From NCBI GenBank assembly GCA_018398815.1, contig CM031626.1, positions 37,326,616 through 37,339,115 on the forward strand: DNA of 12,500 bases, given 5' to 3'. Under the pieces are notes generated by a model. That model saw only the letters and a program-made list of their open reading frames with translations. It did not search any database and was not told where the DNA came from. Positions 1-7,790 of this stretch are shown here, one piece after another. Within the stretch, counting starts at the first letter, position 1; every line of letters begins with the position of its first letter. The position numbers were made by a program, and so were the translations under genes. The DNA is from Conus ventricosus (taxonomy: Eukaryota > Mollusca > Gastropoda > Neogastropoda > Conidae).

Positions 1-1286
1 CTTAAAACCGAAAAGGCAGAGGAGTCAAATTACCACTTTCCGTGTTCACTGAGGAGAAACAATCAGGATTCGAAATATCGGTATCTGACCAGGAGTTATG
101 TGTTAGTGAGTTTCCTCCCCATTGGAGATTGTCTCTCTCTCTCTTGAAGACTATAAGCTTGCTGATGGCTCACTTTGAGAAGCATTTATAATATTTTTCC
201 CCATTCACCCACTCAAGCACATACTGTTAGTTAGGCAGAATTGTCTACCACTGCAGTTATGAATGCTTATCTCCCCCTATTTCTTCAATCTAAGACATAA
301 GAGCAAGGTTTGTTTATAATTGAATATTTCTTGCAGTCATTGCAACACCAAGCTGCTCTGTAAGTTGCTGGAATGGTGCTCGGTACTTATCCTTGGAATT
401 TATTAGTTGCATTCTTCTTTAAAACTGAAAAGGCAGAGGAGTCAAATTACCACTTTCCGCGGTCACTGAGGAGAAACCCCCAAAGTTTCGAAATATCGTA
501 TATGCCCAGGAGTTAGGTGTTAGTGAGTTTCTCTCTATTGGAGATTATAAGCTTGCTGAAGGCTCATTTTGAGAAGCATTTATTTCTTTTTGTTCCCATC
601 CACCCACTTGAGCACATACTGTTAGTTAGGCAGTATGCCACTGCAGGTATGAATGTTATCCTCCCCTATTTCTTCAACTAAGACATATGAAAGCTTTGTT
701 TATATCCAATATTTCTTGAGTCTTGCCACCAAGCTTTCTTGCTTCTGAACGTGCGGTTAAGCTTATCTGGGCATTACTTTGAGATTTATAGTATTTTCTC
801 CCATTCGACTCATCCAAGAACTGTCCTTAGCAGATTGTTCCATGCATTTAGAATGTTTTACTTCCCCTATATAAATATAAGTTGTTGCAAGGTTGTTTTA
901 TAATTGATATTTCTTGCAGATGGCAACTTGTTCTTTGTAAATGCTGAAGCTTCGGTATTATCATGAATTTTCTGGGGTTGCATTCTTCTTAAAACTGAAA
1001 AGGCAGAGAGTCAAATTCCACTTTCCGCGGTCACTGAGAGAAACCACCAAGTTTCGAAATATCGGTATATGACCAGGGTTAGGTGTTAGTGAGTTTTCTC
1101 TCTATTGGAGATTATAAGCTTGCTGAAGGCTCATTTTGAGAAGCATTTATTTCTTTTTTTCCCCATCCACCCACTTGAGCACATACTGTTAGTTAGGCAG
1201 TATGCCACTGCAAGTATGAATGTTATCTCCCCCTATTTCTTCAATCTAAGACATAAGAGCAAGCTTTGTTTATAATTCAATATTTT
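1..1286. repeat. tandem repeat of about 415 bp, 3 copies plus a half copy
   Basis: The word AAAAC(C/T)GAAAAGGCAG recurs at about 4, 421 and 991, each time followed by the same series of landmarks: CACTTTCCG, TTTCGAAATATC, a GGAGATT-TATAAGCTTGCTGA block, GAAGCATTTAT, CACATACTGTTAGTTAGGCAG, CCCCTATTTCTTCAA and TTTGTTTATAATT. The first spacing is 417 bp. The second is 570 bp because a degenerate copy of the second half of the unit (about 750-990) lies between. The third copy stops near 1286. Copies differ by substitutions and many small indels. No coding frame runs through the unit. It looks like a satellite or a segmental tandem duplication; the left end may continue outside the window. Confidence 0.85.
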
Positions 1287-1825
1287 AGTATTACACATAT
1301 TTAATTTAATATATTTAATATATTAGTTTGTTCTATTTTGCTTTTTAAATTCACACTGTGTTTAGAGTATATATATTATATTTTTATATTATAAAATATA
1401 TATCGTTATTTTGCCTAAAAAATTTTCCATTTGCTTCAATCACCTTGGGGTTTGAAAATAATCAAACAACCTTTAAAAGAGGACTCTTAAAACTAAAAGC
1501 GGACAAATTTCTTTCGCGGTTGCGAGCCCAACGAATATGAAACCAAAATTTTTTTAGTAAAATGAAGTATTTTTTAACTCCATTCCTCTTTTTGCAGTGC
1601 TTAGTTTTGTGGATTTTTTATATATATATATTAATTTTAATAATACGTGTGTGTGGGGTGATTTTGGGGTTGTGTGTAGTAGTTTTAAGTCCGGAAAGGA
1701 AACATGCCCTTCAGGCTAACAGCGGTACGAAGTGTGGACACAGGCCACGTGTAAAATCGTTAGTCTGCACTACCAGACCTCTACAGTGCCCGACGTCCTG
1801 CTGACCCTCGGCCGTGAGAATGCGT

Positions 1826-1826
<1 letters not shown>
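1287..1826. other. AT-rich spacer, no gene seen
   Basis: The first part is strongly AT-rich with runs of TATATA and ATTTAA words; the part after about 1690 is more balanced. Short open frames exist on both strands but show no family motif and no codon pattern. I see no RNA gene or known repeat here. Confidence 0.5.
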
Positions 1827-1865
<39 letters not shown>

Positions 1866-1883
1866 GCGCGCACAAAACGCACA

Positions 1884-1949
<66 letters not shown>
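1827..1949. repeat. CA microsatellite
   Basis: (CA)n from 1827 is interrupted by a short CG-containing and AAAACGCACAT segment at about 1861-1885 and then continues as nearly pure (CA)n to 1949. Open frames across it (poly-His/Thr or poly-Cys/Val) are artefacts of the dinucleotide. Confidence 0.97.
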
Positions 1950-1951
<2 letters not shown>

Positions 1952-2002
1952 CACCCCAGCATTGTAAGTTTCTCTCTTCCATCATTTGGCCTCTTCGAAT
2001 GT

Positions 2003-2710
2003 CTTGATTTCCGTGTGTTGCCGAAATACTTATTGTATTGATTTGCATGTGTTGCCAACTCTTTTGTGTGTGTTGATTTCCAGTGTTTCAGAGTTCCTTT
2101 CTTGATTTCCAAATAATGCTGATTTCTATGTTATTTCTGGACGTTGCAAACTTCCTGTGTTGACATCTGTGTGCTGCTACTTTTCTTTGTTGATACTTAC
2201 GTGTTGTGACTTTCCTTTGTTGATATCAGTGTGTTGTGGCTTTCCCTTGTTGATATCTGTGTGTTGCTACTTTCCTTTGTTGATATCTGTGTGTTGCTAC
2301 TTTCCTTTGTTGATATCTATGTGTTGTGACTTTCCTTTGTTGATATCTCTGTGTTGTGACTTTTCTTTGTTTATATCTGTGTGTTGCGACTTTCCTTTGT
2401 TGATATCTGTGTGTTGTGACTTTCCTTTGTTGATATCTTATGTGTTGCAGCTTTCCTTTGTTGATATCTGTGTGTTGCGGCTTTCCTTTGTTGATATCTG
2501 TGTGTTATGGCTTTCCTTTGTTGATATCTATGTGTTGTGGCTTTCCTTTGCTGATTTAACAATGTTACCGTTATCCTTTGCGGACTGGTTTCTGTGTGTT
2601 GCAGTCTTTCTGTGTTGATTTCCTCGTGTTCAAAGGAATTCATTCGGTGTTCAAGGGCGATAATCCTGTGGTCAAGGTTGTTGATTGATTTCCAGGTGTT
2701 GCCTACCACC
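2003..2710. repeat. 30 bp minisatellite, homogeneous core with decayed edges
   Basis: From about 2157 to 2560 a 30 bp unit is repeated about 13-14 times, built on CTTTCCTTTGTTGATATC followed by TGTGTGTTGTGA with few changes. One insertion at about 2436 shifts the register. On both sides (about 2003-2156 and 2560-2710) only scattered pieces such as GATTTCC, GTGTTG and CTTTGTTG remain. Because 30 is a multiple of 3, long open frames with a 10-residue repeat appear on both strands, but they have no ATG start or protein homology that I recognise. The array lies in the putative intron just upstream of the exon at 2749. Confidence 0.93.
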
Positions 2711-2734
2711 TTCAGTTCAAAACGGGTTACTGGC

Positions 2735-2748
2735 CTCCTTTGTTGCAG
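2735..2748 (+). promoter_or_regulatory. candidate 3' splice site
   Basis: A pyrimidine-rich stretch, CCTCCTTTGTTGCAG, ends in AG at 2747-2748, exactly where a coding-like frame begins. The tract resembles the neighbouring minisatellite unit (CTTTCCTTTGTTG), so the acceptor may itself sit in the decayed edge of that array. This is inferred from sequence alone; no transcript evidence is available. Confidence 0.5.
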
Positions 2749-3649
2749 CCTACCCAGTTCCAGTCAAAACGGCCGACTCCGAAGTGGCCACGGTCTACAT
2801 TCCCAAAGGAGGGGAGAGCAGCTCTCAGCCTTGGCTCTACTTCGTGTTCCCTGACTACTTCGTCTCCGTTCGCCTGAACCTCTCCTCCTCTCCACAAATG
2901 GACCTTCCTCCAACGACTCTGAAAAATAGCACAAGGCAACGACGTCACCTTTCCCAGCGGACATAAGGCGCAAATCAACTTCGTGTTCTACGTCAAAGGT
3001 GACGCAAAGGCCATCGAAAGCGAGAGTGCTGTTGTACAGTTCCTGACGAAATCCAAGGAGAAGAAACCCGCGGTGGATCGCCTTCGCTTCTTCTCCAGCT
3101 CGGCCACTTCAGTTCCTCAGGCAACGTGCAGCTGGACCTGATCGACATGCAGGGGTCCAAAGGGAACTGGAGGGGCGTGCTTTCTTATCAACTCATCCCA
3201 CGCTGACGCTGAAGGTGTCTTGGAGGCTTTCATCACTCTCAACTTCAACTGTTCCGTCAACTGCCTCGTCCGACAGATGACGCAGCAGCATCACGTGAAC
3301 GTGCACAGAGCAGCCCACCAAGAACCGTTTCCTGAAGGCTTCATCGGCTTCGTGCGGGACGTCTACAAGAGGAACGCGACGCACGTGCAGTGTGACCTGG
3401 GCCCTTACGCCAAGCCTTGCGCTATCCTGTGCGAAGCGGTGGGGAAATCGGGTTACCTCTGTCCACATCCAGAAGGTGGGGTCACCGGCCGTCGGTTCTG
3501 CACGCACTCGTCTCCTGACGGCAGGGAAAGGAGGGTACTGGGGTGTCGCCATGATGACCTTTGACCCGCTGCAGGTCGAGGATGGTGGGGAGTATCTGTG
3601 CTCTGCCAGGTCAGGGGAGAAGGAGATCCGTCAGAGGATGACCTTGGAG
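2749..3649 (+). CDS. probable exon(s) of an extracellular immunoglobulin-like protein, frame-broken
   Basis: Codon-like, GC-balanced sequence lies between an acceptor (CAG at 2746-2748) and a donor (GAG|GTACAT at 3647-3655). It reads in one frame from 2749 to about 2890 (start of the exon: VPVKTADSEVATVYIPKGGE), then in others (INFVFYVKGD at about 2970; GNVQLDLIDMQGSKGNWRG at about 3120; FITLNFNCSVNC at about 3230; MMTFDPLQVEDGGEYLCSA at about 3553-3610). The last stretch holds the D-G-G-E-Y-x-C pattern of an Ig F strand, near the end of the exon as expected for an Ig module. An earlier Cys-rich stretch (CDLGPYAKPC, ILCEAV) may supply the partner cysteine. N-glycosylation sequons (NCS, NAT) suggest a secreted or surface protein. 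At least five frame changes are needed, several beside homopolymers. Either this is a decayed copy or the assembly carries indels. The region could also contain more than one exon. I cannot name the gene. Confidence 0.6.
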
Positions 3650-3655
3650 GTACAT
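3650..3655 (+). promoter_or_regulatory. candidate 5' splice site (GTACAT)
   Basis: GAG|GTACAT follows directly after the Ig F/G-strand frame (residues ending RMTLE). The frame stays open only for about eight more codons before a stop near 3671, which fits a boundary into an intron. It would leave the exon in phase 0. Confidence 0.45.
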
Positions 3656-3666
3656 GGTAGGCTGGA

Positions 3667-3832
3667 GGACTGAACCTTGAGGGACTCCTAGCTTCATCAA
3701 GGGTGACTCTGCTGGTAACTGAACCTTGAGGAACACCTAGCTCAGTCAAGGGTGACTCTGCTGGTACATCATAGGATGGAAGACTGAAACTTGAGGAAAA
3801 CGTAGCTAAATCAGTGGGTGATTCAGCTTTGA
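3667..3832. repeat. minisatellite of about 52-62 bp, 3 degenerate copies
   Basis: ACTGAACCTTGAGG...CCTAGCT...TCAAGGGTGACTCTGCTGGTA occurs at about 3670 and again at about 3719. A weaker version (GACTGAAACTTGAGGA...GTAGCTAAATCA...GGTGATTCAGCT) starts at about 3781. It begins just after the candidate splice donor, so it would be intronic. Confidence 0.8.
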
Positions 3833-3845
3833 GGAACATTTGCCT

Positions 3846-3925
3846 TTGTTATTATTATTACTACTACTATTATTATTATTATTATTATTATTATTTATTA
3901 TTATTATATTATTTATTATTATTAC

Positions 3926-3962
<37 letters not shown>

Positions 3963-3973
3963 TTTTTTTTTTT
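3846..3973. repeat. TTA/ATT trinucleotide array ending in poly-T
   Basis: Mostly (TTA)n with a few CTA and TTTA interruptions from 3846 to about 3961, then a T-run of about 13 to 3973. Open frames on both strands here (poly-Leu/Ile and poly-Asn) are products of the repeat. Confidence 0.95.
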
Positions 3974-4098
3974 CAGTAAACTGACCATCCTCTCTTCCAG
4001 ACTAACCAATATACATAAAACCACAGTAGCAAGCAAGCGTTGAACCAGTGAGTGTTGAAGGTGAGCATCACTGAGGCACTGGCAGAAGAGGTGGGAAA

Positions 4099-4320
4099 GA
4101 CTGAGGGAAGGGGGTGGCCCAGTGGTATGGACATTGTTCAATGACTGAGGGAAGGGGGTGGCCCAGTGGTATGGACATTGTTCAATGACTGAGGGAAGGG
4201 GATGACCCAGTGGTATGGACATTGTTCAATGACTGAGGGAAGGGGGTGGCCCAGTGGTATGGCATTGTCCAATCACGGAGGGAAGGGGTGGCCCAGTGGT
4301 ATGGACATTGCTCAATGACT
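4099..4320. repeat. 46 bp tandem repeat, 5 copies, with A-box-like word
   Basis: The unit ACTGAGGGAAGG, then GGTGGCCCAGTGGTATGG, then ACATTGTTCAATG is present five times, starting near 4099, 4144, 4190, 4236 and 4276. The fourth lacks a base or two and reads GGCATTGTCCAATCACG. Each unit contains TGGCCCAGTGG (TGACCCAGTGG in the third), which fits the RNA polymerase III A-box consensus TRGYNNAGYGG. A GTTCAATGACT word follows, only loosely like a B box. It may be a tandemly amplified fragment of a tRNA-derived SINE; that is inference. Confidence 0.88.
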
Positions 4321-4578
4321 TATTATGGACTGGAAAGTTTCTGGTGGACATAGACCTGTAATATCCGCCTTCTTGCTTTTCCATGAAGTCAGGCTGATTC
4401 CATATTCTTTCTTTTTCATGCAGTCAAACGCATGCCATTTTTTGTTTTGTTTTGCTTCTAAAATTCTTGTAATTAAAGAGTCGTCGATTCTTGGTGCTTT
4501 TTGGGAGGAGAGGGAAGTGGAAATGATTCCTTGGGGAGAGGAGAAAGATTCAGTTTAGTGTGTGTTTAGTATTAGTGC
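4321..4578. other. unique spacer, no gene seen
   Basis: Mixed-composition sequence between two repeat arrays. One open frame of 77 codons (4325-4558, +) exists but it has no recognisable domain and its 3' end runs into a purine-rich stretch. I see no RNA gene or promoter here. Confidence 0.4.
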
Positions 4579-4661
4579 TAGTGTGTGTGTGTGTGTGTGT
4601 GGGGTGTGTGTGTGCGTGCGTGCGTGGTGCGTGCGTGCGTGCGTGCGTGCTGCGTGCGTGC

Positions 4662-4697
<36 letters not shown>

Positions 4698-4801
4698 TTT
4701 GTGTGTGTGTTTGGGGTGGGGATGTGTATGCGTGAGTGCGTGCGTGCATGTGTGCGTGCGTGTGTGCGTGGCGTGTCCCGTGCGTGCGCGCGCGCGCGCG
4801 C

Positions 4802-4832
<31 letters not shown>

Positions 4833-4868
4833 TTGTGTGTGTGTGTGGGGTGTGTGTGTGTGTGTGTG
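4579..4868. repeat. GT / GCGT microsatellite with pure (GC)n run
   Basis: (GT)n, (GCGT)n and GGGGTGTG blocks fill the interval. A pure alternating GC run lies at 4786-4816. Alternating purine-pyrimidine sequence of this kind can adopt Z-DNA. All frames here encode Cys/Val or His/Thr/Arg low-complexity strings and are not genes. Confidence 0.95.
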
Positions 4869-5028
4869 CCCCGCTCTTCCCTTTGAGTGAAAGAACTTAC
4901 ACGATTATATTCACATGTTTTATCCACGCCGGTTTTTCCCAAAACAATTTTAAACCAACTGACAGCTGATGTATTATGAACGACACTGTACACTTTTCCG
5001 CAGTCATACCCCTGCACGCCAACGCTCT
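4869..5028. other. unique spacer between microsatellites
   Basis: About 160 bp of non-repetitive sequence. There is no frame that I can support and no recognisable site. Confidence 0.4.
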
Positions 5029-5265
5029 TGTGTGTGTGTGTGTGTGGGGTGTGTGTGTGGTGGGGTGTGTGTGTGTGTGTGTGTGTGGAGCGTGCGATTC
5101 TGTACGCGTGTGCGTACGTTGTGTTTGATGTAGGTGCGCGCACGTGTGCGCGCGCCCACGTGTGTCTGCATGCGTGCGTGCGTGCGTGTGTGTAAGCGTT
5201 GTGTGTGTGGTGGGGTGTTTATGTATGGGTCTTGAAGTGTGCGGTGTGTGTGTGGTGTGTTGTGT

Positions 5266-5298
<33 letters not shown>

Positions 5299-5348
5299 TT
5301 GGGGTGGGGGGTGTGGTGTGGTTGGGGGGGTGGTGGGGTGGTGGTGGT

Positions 5349-5383
<35 letters not shown>

Positions 5384-5402
5384 GTGTGTGGTGTGTGTGT
5401 GG
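5029..5402. repeat. GT / GGT microsatellite cluster
   Basis: (GT)n at about 5029-5087, mixed GCGT and GT words to about 5230, then (GT)n at about 5268-5297. A G-rich GGTGGGG block follows at about 5301-5350 and another (GT)n at about 5350-5402. It is the right-hand part of the GT-rich domain that started at 4579. Confidence 0.95.
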
Positions 5403-5420
5403 TTTTGGCGTGAACCGACA

Positions 5421-5550
5421 CCAGACAAACCTCAGATTGTCCCATTCTGCAATGCTCTGAAGACAGCGGGGTCAGTTTCACTCTAAGCGCAGCCAGCTTC
5501 AGAGACATCATGGGTGAGGCAAAAGGCAAGTCGGACATCAATGAGTGCAG
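5421..5550 (+). CDS. possible further host exon piece, cut by the LTR element
   Basis: Directly left of the retrotransposon, non-repetitive sequence reads openly on the plus strand. One frame gives EPTPDKPQIVPFCN up to about 5450; another gives CSEDSGVSFTLSAASFRDIM and on to SDINEC at 5547. The two join if one base pair or so is lost or gained near 5450. The composition (Cys, Ser, Pro-rich start) resembles the exon at 2749-3649, and both lie on the same strand, so it may be the next exon of the same gene. The element begins at 5551 in the middle of this frame, with no splice donor seen before it. The assignment is tentative: no domain is recognised, and the upstream acceptor is lost in GT repeats. 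Confidence 0.35.
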
Positions 5551-5673
5551 ATTCACGACCGACCCGGGAGGTCTGCCCGACAGGATCGGTCTAGATGGGA
5601 GTTGAAGGGAGTGGCTGACCTCGCACGCCTCGCAAGAGCCCCACACGAGAAAGATTACGATACAACACCCCAT

Positions 5674-5679
5674 TTTATT
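5674..5679 (-). terminator. polyadenylation signal AATAAA in 3' LTR
   Basis: TTTATT on the plus strand gives AATAAA in the sense direction, about 120 bp before the LTR end, followed by GGGGTGTTGTATCG. The same signal is kept at 11732-11737 in the other LTR. The position suits the end of the R region. Confidence 0.65.
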
Positions 5680-5704
5680 CACACCAGCACACACAGTCAT
5701 AAAT

Positions 5705-5867
5705 AGCATTCCGACACACACAACATGCACAATCACAATCAAGCTTTCCCAACGCACACAACATGCCATCATAATAAACATTCACCATACGACGTACACA
5801 ATCACAATTACAGCTTTCCAGCAATATAGACATATACAAAATTAATAAAGAAACTTTTCCAGCATCC
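5705..5867. repeat. 37 bp degenerate tandem repeat in 3' LTR, about 4 copies
   Basis: Units start with variants of AAGCATTCC, followed by CACACAACATGCACAATCA. The right LTR shows them more cleanly. They lie immediately upstream, in the sense direction, of the AATAAA signal. Confidence 0.65.
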
Positions 5868-6026
5868 ACCCCTTCCCACACCCTGGAGTGCCTCCACACC
5901 CCTGCCTCTGTCAAGTCTACTGGGAGAAACCCTATCGCACTAGGTGCTCCAAACCCGGGTCGGTTCTCGCAGGGAGTCGCTCAAAGCCGACACCCTCGAC
6001 AACAAGCAGGCAGTGAAGAGCGTCCC

Positions 6027-6047
6027 GGGGGGGGGGGGGGGGGGGGG
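6027..6047. repeat. G homopolymer (21 G) in 3' LTR
   Basis: An uninterrupted run of 21 G, followed by AACGTGGCGC. The matching run in the other LTR is at 12091-12109 (19 G, preceded by GGA). On the element's sense strand these are C runs. Confidence 0.9.
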
Positions 6048-6118
6048 AACGTGGCGCTGTTACTGGGGGGGCCTGGACGGGGGTCAGGGCCGGCCAGTCA
6101 AGACGGCGGGCTCCTCTA

Positions 6119-6330
6119 CCAGTCCGCGGTCCCGAACAGAGCGTGGCCTCGACCAGCGCGGGCACCATCCAGTCCGGGTCCCAGCCAGAGCGTGGCCTCA
6201 ACCAGCACGTGGCACCATCCAGTCCGTGGTCCCAGCCAGAGCGTGGCCTCAACCAGCACGTGGGCCCATCCAGTCCGTGGTCCCAGCCAGAGCGTGGCCT
6301 CAACCAGCACGTGGCACCATCCAGTCCAGA
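6119..6330. repeat. 51 bp tandem repeat in 3' LTR, 4 copies
   Basis: The unit is CCAGTCCGTGGTCCCAGCCA, then GAGCGTGGCCTCAACCAG, then CACGTGGCACCAT, at about 6119, 6169, 6219 and 6270. Units 2-4 contain the palindrome CACGTG (E-box core); the first has CGCG-GG there. 51 bp is 17 codons, so repetitive open frames arise on both strands; they are not genes. Confidence 0.9.
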
Positions 6331-6346
6331 CCCGGGTGAAGCCCCC

Positions 6347-6420
6347 GGGGGGGGGGGGGGGGAAACGTAGCTGGGAGGAGAGAAGAAAGGGAGGGAAGGA
6401 AGAAGGAAGGAGGAAGGGTA
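6347..6420. repeat. G run plus homopurine tract in 3' LTR
   Basis: Sixteen G at 6347-6362, then AAACGTAGCT, then about 45 almost unbroken purines (GGGAGGAGAGAAGAAAGGG and so on) at about 6373-6418. It is repeated at 12415-12486 in the other LTR. Homopurine tracts of this type can form triplex DNA. Confidence 0.8.
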
Positions 6421-6439
6421 CTGGAACCCCGTTTGTCAG

Positions 6440-7770
6440 TACAGTCTGACCCATGCTGTTAAATCTTAAACAGCCATCGCATGATGGGCGGGGGGAAGTT
6501 ACTAAATGCACCAATAATCCCAGCTCAACACAGACCTGAGCAAAAACACAGTAAACCCATCGAACAGTAATGTTCATTAGGGTCTTCTCACACGATGCAG
6601 GTAAAAGACTGCTTTAAATCAACAGGTTTTTAAAGCAAATATTGAATTAACTTCACCCTTCTCTCACTCACGTTAACATTTGCCTTTCTTAGGAAATAAC
6701 CAACACAGCGACCATCGCTTTATAACGGCCACCACATTTTGCAAATAATTCAATGGCATAATTGTCACATTTTATAGCCACTTTTTCAAAATAACACAAA
6801 TCTCCAACCACGCATCCAAACGACAAATCATGCTACGCACGCTCGCGAACATAAAACTCGTTCTCCTTGCACACACAAACAGACGGTGGCCGAAGGATAA
6901 GAGCCCGGCGAATGTGACAGGGGCGGACGAGCGAGACCAAGCAAGTTCCAACCCTGAATCACCAGGTTCTCCCCTTCCCCACCGACTACCGCTCACCCCA
7001 GATGCAAAAACGGAGAAAGAATTTTGGAAATAATTTAGAATGGCCAGGTTACAGATTGAATTAACCAGAGAAAAGGTCTCCCACAATATTTTTCTCTTAC
7101 TATTTCGAAAACAAAAGAAAATTGCGCAAAAGAGAAGACTAAGCGGCTAAACAACAACAAACCAAAAAAAACCCAAACCACGAAACTGTTTGGCTTACCA
7201 GCTACCCGTGGGTGACCCAGAAGAGGGGGTCAAACGCTCTCTCTGCCCTCTGTCCAGTCGAGAGGACAAGGCACGGGTGCGGAAAAAGAAGAAGTGATGT
7301 CCCTCTCCTACGGGCCGACTGTAGGATTGAAGATCCGACTGTACCCTCGATGTTTACGGTGAAGAACCAAGCCCGGGAGCAGGCGCTCCCAGAGACATCT
7401 TCCGCTCGAGTGAAGAGCTAACCTCCCTCGCGATGGCGGCCAACTGCCATGCTGCGTCACAGAGTGAGCATACTTCAAACTAAAAGAAATGAAGCACGTG
7501 CGACAGGTAAAAAGACAGGCGAGAGGCCCGATAACAGCAAGTTCGAGAGAAAGGTACCAGCCACCCGTGAATCACAGGATGAATAGCACGGGCAGTGGAA
7601 TAAAAAGAGAGAGAGAGAAAACAAACCGAAGTTGAGCTGAACTACACCAAGGTGCAACCGCACCACAAGCCACATTAAGGGGACGGATACACGACAACAG
7701 CAACGACAATAAGCAAATGAATAATTCCGCCACCCTAGATGGGTCAAACGTCGTAGGCCTCGTGACAAAC
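6440..7770. other. U3 part of the 3' LTR, no gene seen
   Basis: Mixed, fairly AT-rich sequence with a short (GA)n at about 7605-7619. Open frames of 60-107 codons occur on both strands but share no motif with any family I know. I treat this as LTR regulatory DNA. It has no counterpart in the window, since the other LTR is cut at 12500. Confidence 0.55.
6770..6776 (-). promoter_or_regulatory. candidate TATA box of the LTR promoter
   Basis: The sense strand reads GGCTATAAAATGTGAC. A second, weaker word (GTTATAAAGCG) lies at about 6718-6726. Both are about 1 kb into the LTR from its 5' end at 7778. If used, R would be very long, since AATAAA lies more than 1 kb downstream. Sequence-only prediction. 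Confidence 0.35.
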
Positions 7771-7778
7771 TCGTGACA

Positions 7779-7790
7779 AACCCCCCTTCA
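7779..7790 (-). promoter_or_regulatory. polypurine tract next to 3' LTR
   Basis: The sense strand reads TGAAGGGGGGTT directly before the LTR start TGTCACGAG. This is the expected position for second-strand priming and fixes the inner LTR boundary. Confidence 0.75.

Larger units (their letters stand above)
5551..7778 (-). repeat. 3' LTR (complete, about 2.2 kb)
   Basis: The outer edge is set by alignment to the other LTR (TCACGACCGACCC at 5553 against 11616). The inner edge is set by TCGTGACA at 7771-7778 next to the polypurine tract complement. The terminal 8 bp, TGTCACGA in both sense ends, form a perfect inverted repeat in consensus. Sense order: U3 from 7778 with candidate TATA boxes at 6718-6776, a homopurine/homopyrimidine tract, 51 bp repeats between G/C homopolymers, 37 bp repeats, and the AATAAA signal about 120 bp before the end. 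About 2.2 kb is long for an animal Ty3/gypsy LTR. Confidence 0.9.

Noticed and set aside
1358..1804. Small plus-strand frames (60 and 80 codons) in the AT-rich spacer
   Set aside because: Hydrophobic content reflects T-rich DNA. No start context, domain or splice signals support a gene.
2157..2618. 153-codon open frame with a 10-residue Cys/Phe-rich repeat (+) and its minus-strand mirror at 2371-2709
   Set aside because: It follows from the 30 bp minisatellite, whose length is a multiple of three. The plus frame begins at GTG, not ATG, and no protein family fits.
3806..4222. 138-codon minus-strand frame with poly-Ile/Asn and repeated Pro-rich peptides
   Set aside because: Made of the TTA array and the 46 bp tandem repeat read in reverse; not a gene.
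4099..4320. True tRNA genes in the 46 bp repeat
   Set aside because: The unit is too short, has no cloverleaf and only a poor B box. Only the A-box-like word is supported.
4550..5781. Long open frames coding His/Thr or Cys/Val strings across the GT/GC arrays
   Set aside because: Dinucleotide repeats lack stop codons in most frames. These are low-complexity artefacts.
6119..6330. CRISPR-like look of the evenly spaced repeats
   Set aside because: Units are directly adjacent tandem copies without unique spacers, in a eukaryotic LTR.
6051..6449. Open frames with 17-residue repeats inside the LTRs (also 12072-12438)
   Set aside because: The 51 bp LTR repeat keeps all frames open. The frames shift between the two LTR copies and end in G-run-coded glycine, so they are not genes.
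6772..7086. 104-codon minus-strand frame and 67-codon plus-strand frame in the LTR U3
   Set aside because: No motif, no codon bias and no second LTR copy in the window to test conservation. Likely chance frames.
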